NCBI GenBank assembly: GCA_028293265.1
Contig: JAQGPB010000231.1
Coordinates: 1 to 5,037, forward strand
Direction of reading: 5' to 3'
Length of the DNA: 5,037 bases
Source of the DNA: Pedosphaera sp.
GTDB lineage: Bacteria > Verrucomicrobiota > Verrucomicrobiae > Limisphaerales > Pedosphaeraceae
The translations under genes and the position numbers were made by a program. This document shows positions 1 through 4,866 of the stretch, one piece after another. Position 1 is the first letter of the stretch. Every line of letters begins with the position of its first letter. Below the pieces are notes generated by a model that was not told the origin of the DNA, ran no database searches, and saw only the letters and a program-made list of their open reading frames with translations.

Positions 1-729
1 GGCCATGGCCGCTCCAGCCAGCCTTGGAACGGCAACGACATGGACACCTACGCCGATGACCTCGCGGAGCTGGTCGAAATGCTCGACTTGAAAAACGCGA
101 TCCACGTCGGCCACTCCACCGGCGGCGGCGAAGTCGCCCGCTACATCGGCCGGCACGGCACGGAGCGTGTGGCCAAGGCGGTGTTGATTGATGCGATACC
201 GCCGTTGATGTTGAAGACGCCGGCCAATCCGGGCGGCTTGCCGAAGGAAGTGTTTGATAAACTTCGTTCTGGCGTGATCGAGGATCGTTCGCAATTCTGG
301 AAGGACCTCAGCCTGCCTTTTTACAACTACAACCGGCCCGGCGCAAAAGTTTCCGAAGGCGTGCGCAATTCATTCTGGCTCCAGGGCATGATGGCCGGCT
401 TTCCCGCCTCCTATTTTTGCATCAAGGTCTTTTCCGAAACCGACCTGACCGAGGATTGCAAGAAATTCGACGTGGCCACCCTGATCATTCATGGCGATGA
501 CGACCAGATCGTGCCGTTCGCCGACTCGGCGCCGCTCGCGGCCAAGTTGATCAAGAACTCGACGCTCAAGGTTTACAAGGGTGCGCCGCACGGTCTCTGC
601 ACCACGCACAAGCACCAGGTCAACGAGGATCTGCTGGCATTCATCAAGGCCCAACCTGCGAAGCCGTCTGCCGGTGACAAGTCGCGCGACGTTCCAAGGT
701 CCGAGCGCCTCCAACCGGCACAACGCTGA
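1..729 (+). CDS. Alpha/beta hydrolase, non-heme chloroperoxidase-like (5' partial)
   Basis: The reading frame is open from the first base, so the gene starts outside the window. The visible part encodes 242 residues, and the first ones (GHGRSSQP) match the conserved segment just before the nucleophile elbow. The ATG at 40 is therefore internal, and roughly 80-100 N-terminal residues are missing (inference from usual family length). The full triad is visible: Ser39 in GHSTGGG, Asp168 in [10 protein letters not shown] and His197 in GAPHG. This combination is typical of the cofactor-free haloperoxidase/esterase branch of the alpha/beta hydrolases, cytoplasmic or periplasmic enzymes that hydrolyse esters and can form peracids. 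The real substrate cannot be read from sequence. The fold should end near the helix LLAFIKA; the following 25 or so residues, rich in Pro, Arg and Lys, look like a non-homologous tail. Immediately downstream in another frame lies a fragment resembling this protein's own strand and acid-residue region. Confidence 0.9.
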   Translation, partial: GHGRSSQPWNGNDMDTYADDLAELVEMLDLKNAIHVGHSTGGGEVARYIGRHGTERVAKAVLIDAIPPLMLKTPANPGGLPKEVFDKLRSGVIEDRSQFWKDLSLPFYNYNRPGAKVSEGVRNSFWLQGMMAGFPASYFCIKVFSETDLTEDCKKFDVATLIIHGDDDQIVPFADSAPLAAKLIKNSTLKVYKGAPHGLCTTHKHQVNEDLLAFIKAQPAKPSAGDKSRDVPRSERLQPAQR

Positions 730-790
730 CCGGGCTTTGGAAAAATTCGAAACGCCAGCCTTGATCATTCAGGGCAAGGGCGACGGCGCA
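722..790 (+). pseudogene. Remnant of a second alpha/beta hydrolase
   Basis: In the second forward frame the sequence reads [20 protein letters not shown] and continues DGALP. This lines up with the preceding hydrolase around [20 protein letters not shown], the strand before the catalytic Asp. Several codons are identical, including AAA TTC and ATC ATT. The fragment has no start codon of its own, lacks the nucleophile elbow and the His, and has Gly or Lys where the acid-loop residues should be. It runs directly into a dispersed repeat beginning at 790. The simplest reading is a duplicated or neighbouring hydrolase gene almost entirely deleted. An alternative is that a frameshift near 700 truncated the upstream gene, but the upstream gene already has its own complete acid and His region, which argues against that. 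Confidence 0.45.
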
Positions 791-826
791 CTCCCATTGA
801 GTGAAGGCCAGCCCAAATATTCCAGC
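790..826. repeat. 37-bp dispersed repeat, copy 1
   Basis: This segment matches 4976-5012 at 34 of 37 positions in the same orientation. The shared core GCCCAAATATTCCAGC is identical. The mismatches are at the 10th, 14th and 21st bases. It sits immediately after the hydrolase remnant and before an A-rich stretch and a strong hairpin. It is not part of any convincing gene. Confidence 0.7.
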
Positions 827-840
827 CCCAATAAAGAAAT

Positions 841-876
841 AAAAAAAGGGGGCGGCGTAGGTAAGAATGCCGCCCC
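841..876 (-). terminator. Rho-independent terminator, minus strand
   Basis: GGGGCGGC at 849-856 pairs perfectly with GCCGCCCC at 869-876, and a G-T wobble plus one A-T pair extend the stem to 10 bp around an 8-base loop. On the minus strand the hairpin is followed by one C and then seven Ts (841-847) and further T-rich sequence. On the plus strand no T-run follows, so it would terminate only minus-strand transcription. No minus-strand protein gene ends here, which is why a small RNA is proposed upstream of it. Confidence 0.6.
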
Positions 877-967
877 ACACACGAACCTCCACTTAGAATT
901 AAGAAGTTGATTCAACCTACCGTCCATCCGCGGCAGCGCAAGGCCATCTAATGAAAAAAGAAAAATA
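841..967 (-). ncRNA. Candidate small RNA, about 127 nt
   Basis: The call rests on a promoter and terminator pair on the minus strand with no protein gene between them. Transcription would begin near 967, about seven bases after the TATAAT box, and end in the T-run at 841-847. The transcript would have a U-rich 5' end, a middle segment with a GTTGA-N-TCAAC inverted repeat (906-916), and the GC-rich terminator hairpin. The longest ATG-started frame inside encodes only 11 residues (MALRCRGWTVG), so a coding role is unlikely but not excluded. No known RNA family is recognised. The call is inferred from signals alone. Confidence 0.33.
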
Positions 968-973
968 TTTTTT

Positions 974-1006
974 ATTATAACATTTATTGATGATGAGCTG
1001 TCTAAC
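974..1006 (-). promoter_or_regulatory. Minus-strand promoter with extended -10
   Basis: On the minus strand the sequence reads TGTTATAAT (982 down to 974), a perfect TATAAT with the TGN extension of extended -10 promoters. A TAGACA box (five of six to TTGACA) lies 19 bases upstream, slightly longer than optimal; the extended -10 can compensate. The surrounding 950-990 stretch is strongly AT-rich in an otherwise GC-rich window and includes a 12-bp perfect palindrome AAAAATATTTTT at 961-972. Chance occurrence in AT-rich DNA is the main alternative. Confidence 0.42.
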
Positions 1007-1080
1007 CCGGCCCCGATAAACGTCAATAGACCCCTGTTTGCCGAGGGAACCCGCCAAAAAATTTAGCGAAACATTAACGA

Positions 1081-1108
1081 CTGACAACGGCTGCGCAAAT
1101 CGTATATC
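1081..1108 (+). promoter_or_regulatory. Possible promoter of the glycosyltransferase gene
   Basis: CTGACA (five of six to the -35 consensus) and TATATC (four of six to the -10) are separated by 16 bases, which would start transcription near 1115 and give a leader of about 23 bases. The 9-bp direct repeat CGCAAATCG occurs at 1094-1102 and 1115-1123, one copy just upstream of the -10 and one at the expected start site, a spacing of 21 bp or two helical turns. This could be an operator or simply low-complexity sequence. There is no clear Shine-Dalgarno site before the gene. Confidence 0.33.
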
Positions 1109-1137
1109 GTAAAACGCAAATCGCTTGTTGAGCCTTG

Positions 1138-1908
1138 ATGCAACCGCAAATTTCAATCATCGTCCCGTTGTTCAACGAAGAGGACAACGTGGCCCCGCTC
1201 GCGCGGCAAGTTCTTGCCGCGTTTCAAAACGAGCCGCGCCCGCTGGAACTCGTCCTGGTGGATGACGCGAGCACCGATGGCACGTGGAAACAAATCATCG
1301 CCGCCCACCAGGCCGACCCGCGCGTGCGCGGACTGCGCCACGCGCGCAACAGCGGCCAGAGCGCCGCGCTCTGGACCGGCTTTCGCGGCTCATGCGCGCC
1401 CATCATCATGACACTGGACGGCGATCTGCAAAACGACCCCGCCGACCTGCCGCGCCTGCTGGCCGGGCTGGAAAAATATGATGTCGTTTGCGGCATGCGC
1501 ACGGCGCGGCAGGATAATTTTCTGCGCCGCACCTCCTCCAAAATTGCGAGGGCTGCGCGCAAGGCAATTCTGGGCGTGGATTTTCGCGACACCGGCTGCG
1601 CGTTGCGCGTTTTCAAACGGACGGCGCTCGACCGTTTGTTCGCGTTCAACGGATTTCACCGGTTCATGCCGGTGCTGGCGCATTCGACCGGCTCACGCGT
1701 GTGCGAAATTCCGGTGAACCACCGCCCACGCGTTGCTGGTGTCTCCAAATATGGAATTTGGAATCGCCTGGGCCGCGGCATCGTGGACCTGTTCGCGATT
1801 GCGTGGTATCAGAAGCGGCAGATTCCCGCGATCAAGGTCACGGCGTTTCCAGAAGAAGCGGGGACAAAAATACCCAAATACCCAAATACCCAAATACCCA
1901 AGGAATGA
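1138..1908 (+). CDS. Family 2 glycosyltransferase, polyprenyl-phosphate sugar synthase type
   Basis: The 256-residue product has a GT-A fold signature: the N-terminal strand ISIIVPLFNEEDNV (5-18), LVLVDDAS with the nucleotide-binding Asp pair at 42-43, and the metal-binding DGD at 94-96 within LDGDLQNDP. The later segments DTGCALRVFKR and the SKYGIWNRL region are typical of DPM1/ArnC/GtrB-like enzymes. These transfer a sugar from a nucleotide donor to a polyprenyl phosphate at the cytoplasmic membrane face. The exact sugar is not predictable. No transmembrane helix follows the amphipathic IWNRLGRGIVDLF segment, so this resembles the short, soluble or peripheral class. The ATG at 1138 is preferred over an adjacent TTG at 1135. 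The last 14 residues (TKIPKYPNTQIPKE) are encoded largely by an 8-bp tandem repeat and are unlikely to be an ancestral part of the enzyme. It converges on the amidase gene with a 52-bp gap. Confidence 0.9.
   Translation: MQPQISIIVPLFNEEDNVAPLARQVLAAFQNEPRPLELVLVDDASTDGTWKQIIAAHQADPRVRGLRHARNSGQSAALWTGFRGSCAPIIMTLDGDLQNDPADLPRLLAGLEKYDVVCGMRTARQDNFLRRTSSKIARAARKAILGVDFRDTGCALRVFKRTALDRLFAFNGFHRFMPVLAHSTGSRVCEIPVNHRPRVAGVSKYGIWNRLGRGIVDLFAIAWYQKRQIPAIKVTAFPEEAGTKIPKYPNTQIPKE
1868..1899 (+). repeat. Four perfect copies of AAATACCC
   Basis: An 8-bp unit is repeated four times without mismatch across the last codons of the glycosyltransferase gene. Because eight is not a multiple of three, the array is read through all three frames every 24 bases, giving the peptide pattern IPKYPNTQ. 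Loss or gain of one unit would change the C-terminus. An 11-bp inverted match (AAAAATACCCA at 1866-1876, TGGGTATTTTT at 1989-1999) lies in the end of the convergent amidase gene. Confidence 0.95.
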
Positions 1909-1909
1909 C

Positions 1910-1959
1910 CAAATCCCAAGCATCGGCCCGACAACTCAGGGTTGGTGTTTGGGCATTTG
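1910..1959. terminator. Weak hairpin between convergent genes
   Basis: CAAATCCCAA at 1910-1919 can pair with TTGGGCATTTG at 1949-1959, ten pairs with one bulged C, around a loop of about 29 bases. It occupies nearly the whole 52-bp gap between two converging genes, the expected place for a shared terminator. It lacks a T-run in either direction and its loop is long, so the call is weak. It may instead be a by-product of the low-complexity repeats around it. Confidence 0.2.
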
Positions 1960-1960
1960 A

Positions 1961-3043
1961 TCAATTGGCAGTTGGATTTTTGGGCGACTGGGTATTTTTC
2001 ATAAGCTTCCTCGCATTCCCAACCACGTAATCCCAATCAAACGCCGGGCCCGGGTCCACCTTGTCAGTTTGAATATGATAATGTCCCAGCAAGCCCTGGT
2101 ATTTTGCCAGGTCATCATCCGATAATTTGCGGGGAATGAGTTTTCCTTCGGCATCAGTTGGATATTTGCACTGAATCTTTGGCAGCACCGTGCAGAGCGT
2201 CGCCGTCAATTTCACCAGCGCGTCGTATTGTTGCGGTGTAAAATCGTATTGCGCCAGATCGCGTCCCTGAATGTTGCCCTTGATGAGGTCAGGCCGTTTG
2301 GGATGGCCGACAAATCCTTTCGTGCGCACGCCGCCATCGCCCAAATTTTCGGGAATGGTAATCGTGGTCAGCCCGTTCGAATCGTGCTTATACCATTCGC
2401 CGAGCGGACTTTTCTCCGTATTGCCGTAGGAACCCATGTTGGCAATCTCGATGCCGACGGAGCGGCGGTTGGCAATCGTCGCATGCCAGGCGCGCTCCTT
2501 CAAATCAAGCGTCTGATAAATCGTGCCGTCAATATCCAGCATGAAATGCACGCTCAAATCCCGCTTGTCCTGCAAAGTCTTGAAACACTCGCGGCTGACC
2601 CCGGCCACGTCGAAATGAATCACGAACTGGTCCACCACCTTTTGCAAAAGCGGCAAATCCCAGCCGCCGCCGCGCACGCGTTCCACTTCCGCATCCGTCA
2701 GGCCGCGCGTCCGCATGTCGTAGCGATTGGGCGAGCGCAGTTCCCTCACTTCGGCTTGGGAGCTTTCCCAATCCGATTTGTCGAACGGACCGAACCGCCG
2801 CTCCACGCGATACGCATCGTAACCGCCGGGGTCCGTCCACAACACCACCCGCGTGCCCGTATGCACATATTGTCCCGCCACCATGATTTCGTCCCCCTTG
2901 CGCGACGCAAATGTCCCCGGTCGCGAAGACATCATATGACAACCGCTGCCCGCGATCGTCGCGCCAAGCAATGTCACGAGCGATACCAGGCGAAATTGGA
3001 ACGGGCCAGTGAAGTAATTCAGACGAAGAAACGGCAACATCAT
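1961..3043 (-). CDS. N-acetylmuramoyl-L-alanine amidase (Amidase_2/PGRP type), putative lipoprotein
   Basis: The enzyme would cleave the bond between N-acetylmuramic acid and L-alanine in peptidoglycan. With the start at 3043 it has 360 residues. A basic N-terminus and hydrophobic run (LVSLVTLLGATIAG) lead to Cys35 in GSGC, a relaxed lipobox, so it is probably exported and perhaps lipid-anchored. The amidase domain covers about residues 135-350. Likely zinc ligands are His143 (FVIH), His321 (GHYH) and Asp330 (VDPGPAF). Glu199 in VGIEIAN, His187 in AWHA and Lys328 match conserved active-site positions of the AmpD/PGRP fold. Two parts are unusual: an unrecognised region at 36-134, and an insertion of about 60 residues at 203-265 between the Glu strand and the final helices. 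A start at 3106 would add 21 residues, but those are encoded by a heptamer repeat and precede the signal peptide, so 3043 is preferred. The last dozen residues (NTQSPKNPTAN) look repeat-derived. The gene follows the LVIVD gene on the same strand. Confidence 0.88.
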   Translation of the reverse strand: MMLPFLRLNYFTGPFQFRLVSLVTLLGATIAGSGCHMMSSRPGTFASRKGDEIMVAGQYVHTGTRVVLWTDPGGYDAYRVERRFGPFDKSDWESSQAEVRELRSPNRYDMRTRGLTDAEVERVRGGGWDLPLLQKVVDQFVIHFDVAGVSRECFKTLQDKRDLSVHFMLDIDGTIYQTLDLKERAWHATIANRRSVGIEIANMGSYGNTEKSPLGEWYKHDSNGLTTITIPENLGDGGVRTKGFVGHPKRPDLIKGNIQGRDLAQYDFTPQQYDALVKLTATLCTVLPKIQCKYPTDAEGKLIPRKLSDDDLAKYQGLLGHYHIQTDKVDPGPAFDWDYVVGNARKLMKNTQSPKNPTAN

Positions 3044-3087
3044 CCGGCGAGTTTTCCCGCCCCGACCAATCCGGTCAAGACTTTCAA

Positions 3088-3124
3088 CCCATCGCCCATT
3101 GCCCATTTTGCTATTGGCTATTGC
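3088..3124. repeat. Heptamer low-complexity repeats between LVIVD and amidase genes
   Basis: CCCATCG, CCCATTG and CCCATTT follow each other at 3088-3108, then CTATTGG and CTATTGC at 3111-3124. On the minus strand this produces three ATG triplets seven bases apart, in three different frames, so the upstream-most one (3106) is likely fortuitous as an amidase start. The tract also forms the stop codon and last residues of the LVIVD gene. Its GGG/ATT-rich composition resembles the octamer tract at the other end of the amidase gene. Confidence 0.7.
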
Positions 3125-4140
3125 CCAAACACACCCAGCGCGTAAACCCTCAGCCCATCCGTGTGGTTCGCCACGTACGCATAATTGCCCGACACCGCCA
3201 CACCTTGGGCCGTCAGGTTGCTGCGGTCGTAAGCGCCGTTCGAGGCAGTCGCGGCGTAAGTCAATTTCGTGGGATCGGAAATATCATACAGCCGCAGGCC
3301 GTTGACGTAATCGCACACAAGCGCGTAAGGGCCGGAGAGCAGCATGAACATGGAGGCTGTATCGAAGTTCACCGGGTTTTGTCCAATATTCACCGGGTTC
3401 GCCGGATTGGAGATATCATAACTGCGGATGCCATCGTTGCAGTTCGCCATGAAAACATAATTGCTCCGCGCCGCCACGCCCTCGGCGTAACCGATATTGT
3501 TGGAATTGCCCGCCAAACCCACGCTCACGGGATGCCCGGGATCCGCCACATCAAAAATGCGCAGACCTTCCCGTCCGTTCGCCACGCACGCGTAATGACC
3601 CGTCACTGTCACGCCATACGCATAGGCCTCCGTTGAAAGATTCGTGTTCCCCGCGTAACCCACATTCACCGGGTTCGCCGGATTGGTCACATCGTAAATC
3701 CGCAGCCCATCGGTGTCGTTCGCCAGATATGCATAATGGCCGGCCACCGCGACACAAACCGCCAGCCCGCCGTTGTTCGTCACGCCGACGCTCACCGGGT
3801 TGGTCGGATTGGAAACATCATAAATCCGCAAGCCGTCATCGAGATTCGCCAAGTAAGCGTAGCCATTCGTCACCGCCACAGAATAAGCGCTTCCGCCGCT
3901 GAAAACCTGGCCCGCGCTGACGGGATTCGTCGGGTTGGCAATGTCATAGATTCGCAGGCCATCGGACCCGTTTGCCAGGTACAGGTAGTGGCCTGAGATC
4001 GCCACGCCATGCGCCTGCCCGCCCGTCGCGGCATTGCCAACATGCGCGACATTCGTCAAAACCGTTTGTGCAGCGAGCCGCGGAGAAAAACCGAACAACA
4101 GTGCCACCGCACTCGTCAGCGTCAGAAAAAACCATCGCAT
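3118..4140 (-). CDS. Secreted LVIVD-repeat beta-propeller protein
   Basis: The 340-residue product starts with a signal peptide (short MRW n-region, hydrophobic stretch to about residue 18, probable cleavage after Ala24 in RLAAQT). The rest is seven repeats of 42-48 residues, each with the pattern GVAVSGxYAYLANxxDGLRIYDVxNPxNPV. The GLR/GIR marker falls at residues 61, 103, 145, 192, 237, 281 and 329. This is the LVIVD repeat family, expected to fold as a beta-propeller, and seven repeats fit a single seven-bladed ring. Repeats five and six are the most divergent and the seventh ends inside the YDV strand (VYALG). No catalytic domain, sorting signal or membrane anchor is seen, so a binding or scaffold role in the periplasm or outside is the best inference. 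Start is the ATG at 4138-4140; no clear Shine-Dalgarno site precedes it. The downstream amidase begins 74 bp later on the same strand, suggesting co-transcription. Confidence 0.9.
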   Translation of the reverse strand: MRWFFLTLTSAVALLFGFSPRLAAQTVLTNVAHVGNAATGGQAHGVAISGHYLYLANGSDGLRIYDIANPTNPVSAGQVFSGGSAYSVAVTNGYAYLANLDDGLRIYDVSNPTNPVSVGVTNNGGLAVCVAVAGHYAYLANDTDGLRIYDVTNPANPVNVGYAGNTNLSTEAYAYGVTVTGHYACVANGREGLRIFDVADPGHPVSVGLAGNSNNIGYAEGVAARSNYVFMANCNDGIRSYDISNPANPVNIGQNPVNFDTASMFMLLSGPYALVCDYVNGLRLYDISDPTKLTYAATASNGAYDRSNLTAQGVAVSGNYAYVANHTDGLRVYALGVFGQ

Positions 4141-4250
4141 TCGTTTCGTCGTATCAGCAAAACAGAGCCGGCCGTCAGAGGCAAGGCGTAACTCTGAAGC
4201 TCAAACGGGACGCACTCACTTTCTTGCGGCACCGGGCGGGATTTGTGGAA

Positions 4251-4443
4251 CAAAGCCCTCCGTTCATGCCGCTCCTACGGAGCTGGGGAATCTTTGTCCG
4301 GCTCCTTGCTATAAACATGGCGCTCCGCCGGAGCTTGGGGACTGCGGCCCTTCCGTCAAAAGCTCCATAGGAGCGCCATGTTTATAGTAACGGCCCCGAA
4401 GGGCCGCCGAGCTCCAGAGGAGCGGCATGAACGCCTTGCTTTG
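4251..4443. repeat. Nested inverted-repeat element with four GCTCC-NNN-GGAGC hairpins
   Basis: The outer arms run from CAAAGC at 4251 and from its complement GCTTTG at 4438-4443; the arm cores CGTTCATGCCGCTCC (4260-4275) and GGAGCGGCATGAACG (4419-4433) are exact complements. The inner arms, 4309-4335 and 4361-4387, match at 24 of 27 positions. Every arm carries a small hairpin GCTCC-NNN-GGAGC, at 4271-4283, 4322-4334, 4362-4374 and 4411-4423, with loops TAC, GCC, ATA and AGA. A fifth hairpin, CGGCCC-CGAA-GGGCCG, sits at 4391-4406. No open frame or transposase is present and no target duplication is clear. It looks like a non-autonomous dispersed element of the REP/BIME or MITE type. Confidence 0.8.
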
Positions 4444-4471
4444 GCCCGTTCAAACGCATGGCCAGACTTTG

Positions 4472-4483
4472 AACTTTTAAGTT
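4472..4483. promoter_or_regulatory. AACTT-TT-AAGTT inverted repeat, possible operator
   Basis: A 5-bp inverted repeat with a 2-bp centre lies 38 bp before the start codon of the ribbon-helix-helix gene. Proteins of this fold usually bind short inverted or direct repeats and often repress their own genes, so this is a reasonable candidate operator. No well-spaced -35/-10 pair is seen: TTGAAC at 4469-4474 and TATCTT at 4498-4503 are 23 bases apart. Evidence is position and symmetry only. Confidence 0.22.
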
Positions 4484-4520
4484 GGAGCGCATCCTTGTAT
4501 CTTAACAGAAAGAGAAAATC

Positions 4521-4760
4521 ATGAGCACGCTGACCATCCAGTTGCCGGAGTCGCTGAAAAAAAGCATCGAGGCCATCGCTGCCAAGGAAGGCTACTCCGT
4601 CAGTCAATTCCTTGCCAGTGCCGCTGGCGAAAAATTGGCCGTGGTCATGACGATGGACTATTTGCGCCGCGAGGCGGATGCAGGGCGCCGCGAGGATTTC
4701 GAGAAATATCTGGCAGCCGTGCCGGATGTCCCGCCATTGGACAGCGACCGCCTTGGTTAA
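4521..4760 (+). CDS. Ribbon-helix-helix (CopG/HicB-like) DNA-binding protein, orphan antitoxin-like
   Basis: The 79-residue protein begins with the short beta strand TLTIQLPESL (3-12), followed by helix KKSIEAIAAKEG (13-24), a turn, and helix SVSQFLASAAGEKLAVV (26-42). This is the ribbon-helix-helix arrangement of MetJ/Arc/CopG dimers. The charged C-terminal part (DYLRREADAGRREDFEKYLA) and the Pro/Asp-rich end resemble antitoxin tails that wrap a partner toxin. A purine-rich stretch (AGAAAGAGAAAA) precedes the ATG and can serve as a weak ribosome binding site. No PIN, RelE or HicA-type gene follows: the next 277 bases hold only hairpins and repeats. It may therefore be an orphan regulator or an antitoxin whose toxin is elsewhere or lost. 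The family resemblance is clear; the toxin-antitoxin role is inference. Confidence 0.82.
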   Translation: MSTLTIQLPESLKKSIEAIAAKEGYSVSQFLASAAGEKLAVVMTMDYLRREADAGRREDFEKYLAAVPDVPPLDSDRLG

Positions 4761-4866
4761 GCCGATGCGCTCATTTTCTGCGCCACACGCGGTGCGCACT
4801 TTCCTCTTTTCGGGGCAGCTCTCCAGTGAATGGGCGCAACCGCGCACTGCCCCCGAACTTGCGGCC

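Larger units (their letters stand above)
730..1137. other. 408-bp intergenic region between hydrolase and glycosyltransferase
   Basis: No intact protein gene is visible. In order it holds the hydrolase remnant, the 37-bp repeat, an A-rich run, the minus-strand terminator, the body of the candidate small RNA, its AT-rich promoter zone, and a GC-mixed segment leading to the glycosyltransferase start. Frames open here on either strand read through the hairpin and repeats and show no recognisable domain. Confidence 0.6.
4141..4520. other. 380-bp intergenic region with palindromic repeat element
   Basis: This gap separates the divergent LVIVD and ribbon-helix-helix genes and must hold both promoters. 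Positions 4141-4250 show no recognisable promoter or RNA for the LVIVD gene. Positions 4251-4443 are a nested inverted-repeat element. Positions 4444-4520 are the leader of the ribbon-helix-helix gene. Open frames across this gap are by-products of the palindrome and have no domain signature. Confidence 0.6.

Noticed and set aside
581..910. Forward open frame of 109 codons overlapping the hydrolase end.
   Set aside because: Only its middle part resembles a hydrolase. The start lies antiparallel in function to nothing known, and the end is translated repeat and terminator sequence, so it is treated as a remnant and not as a gene.
1135..1137. TTG as start codon of the glycosyltransferase.
   Set aside because: An ATG follows immediately at 1138 and the first conserved strand begins four residues later, so the extra codon adds nothing. 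No ribosome binding site separates the two choices.
2228..3145. Forward open frame of 305 codons opposite the amidase gene.
   Set aside because: It is fully antisense to a gene with clear catalytic motifs and a signal peptide. Its translation is rich in His and Arg with no domain pattern, as expected for a complementary-strand shadow in GC-rich DNA.
3118..4140. Regular repeats of about 130 bp suggestive of a tandem array or CRISPR-like structure.
   Set aside because: The periodicity is explained by seven LVIVD protein repeats; DNA units diverge at third codon positions and there are no short identical repeats with unique spacers.
4201..4456. TCAAACG at 4201-4207 and 4450-4456 as a target-site duplication around the palindromic element.
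   Set aside because: The left copy is 43 bp away from the element edge while the right copy is 6 bp away; a true duplication should abut both ends. A 7-bp match over this distance is likely chance.
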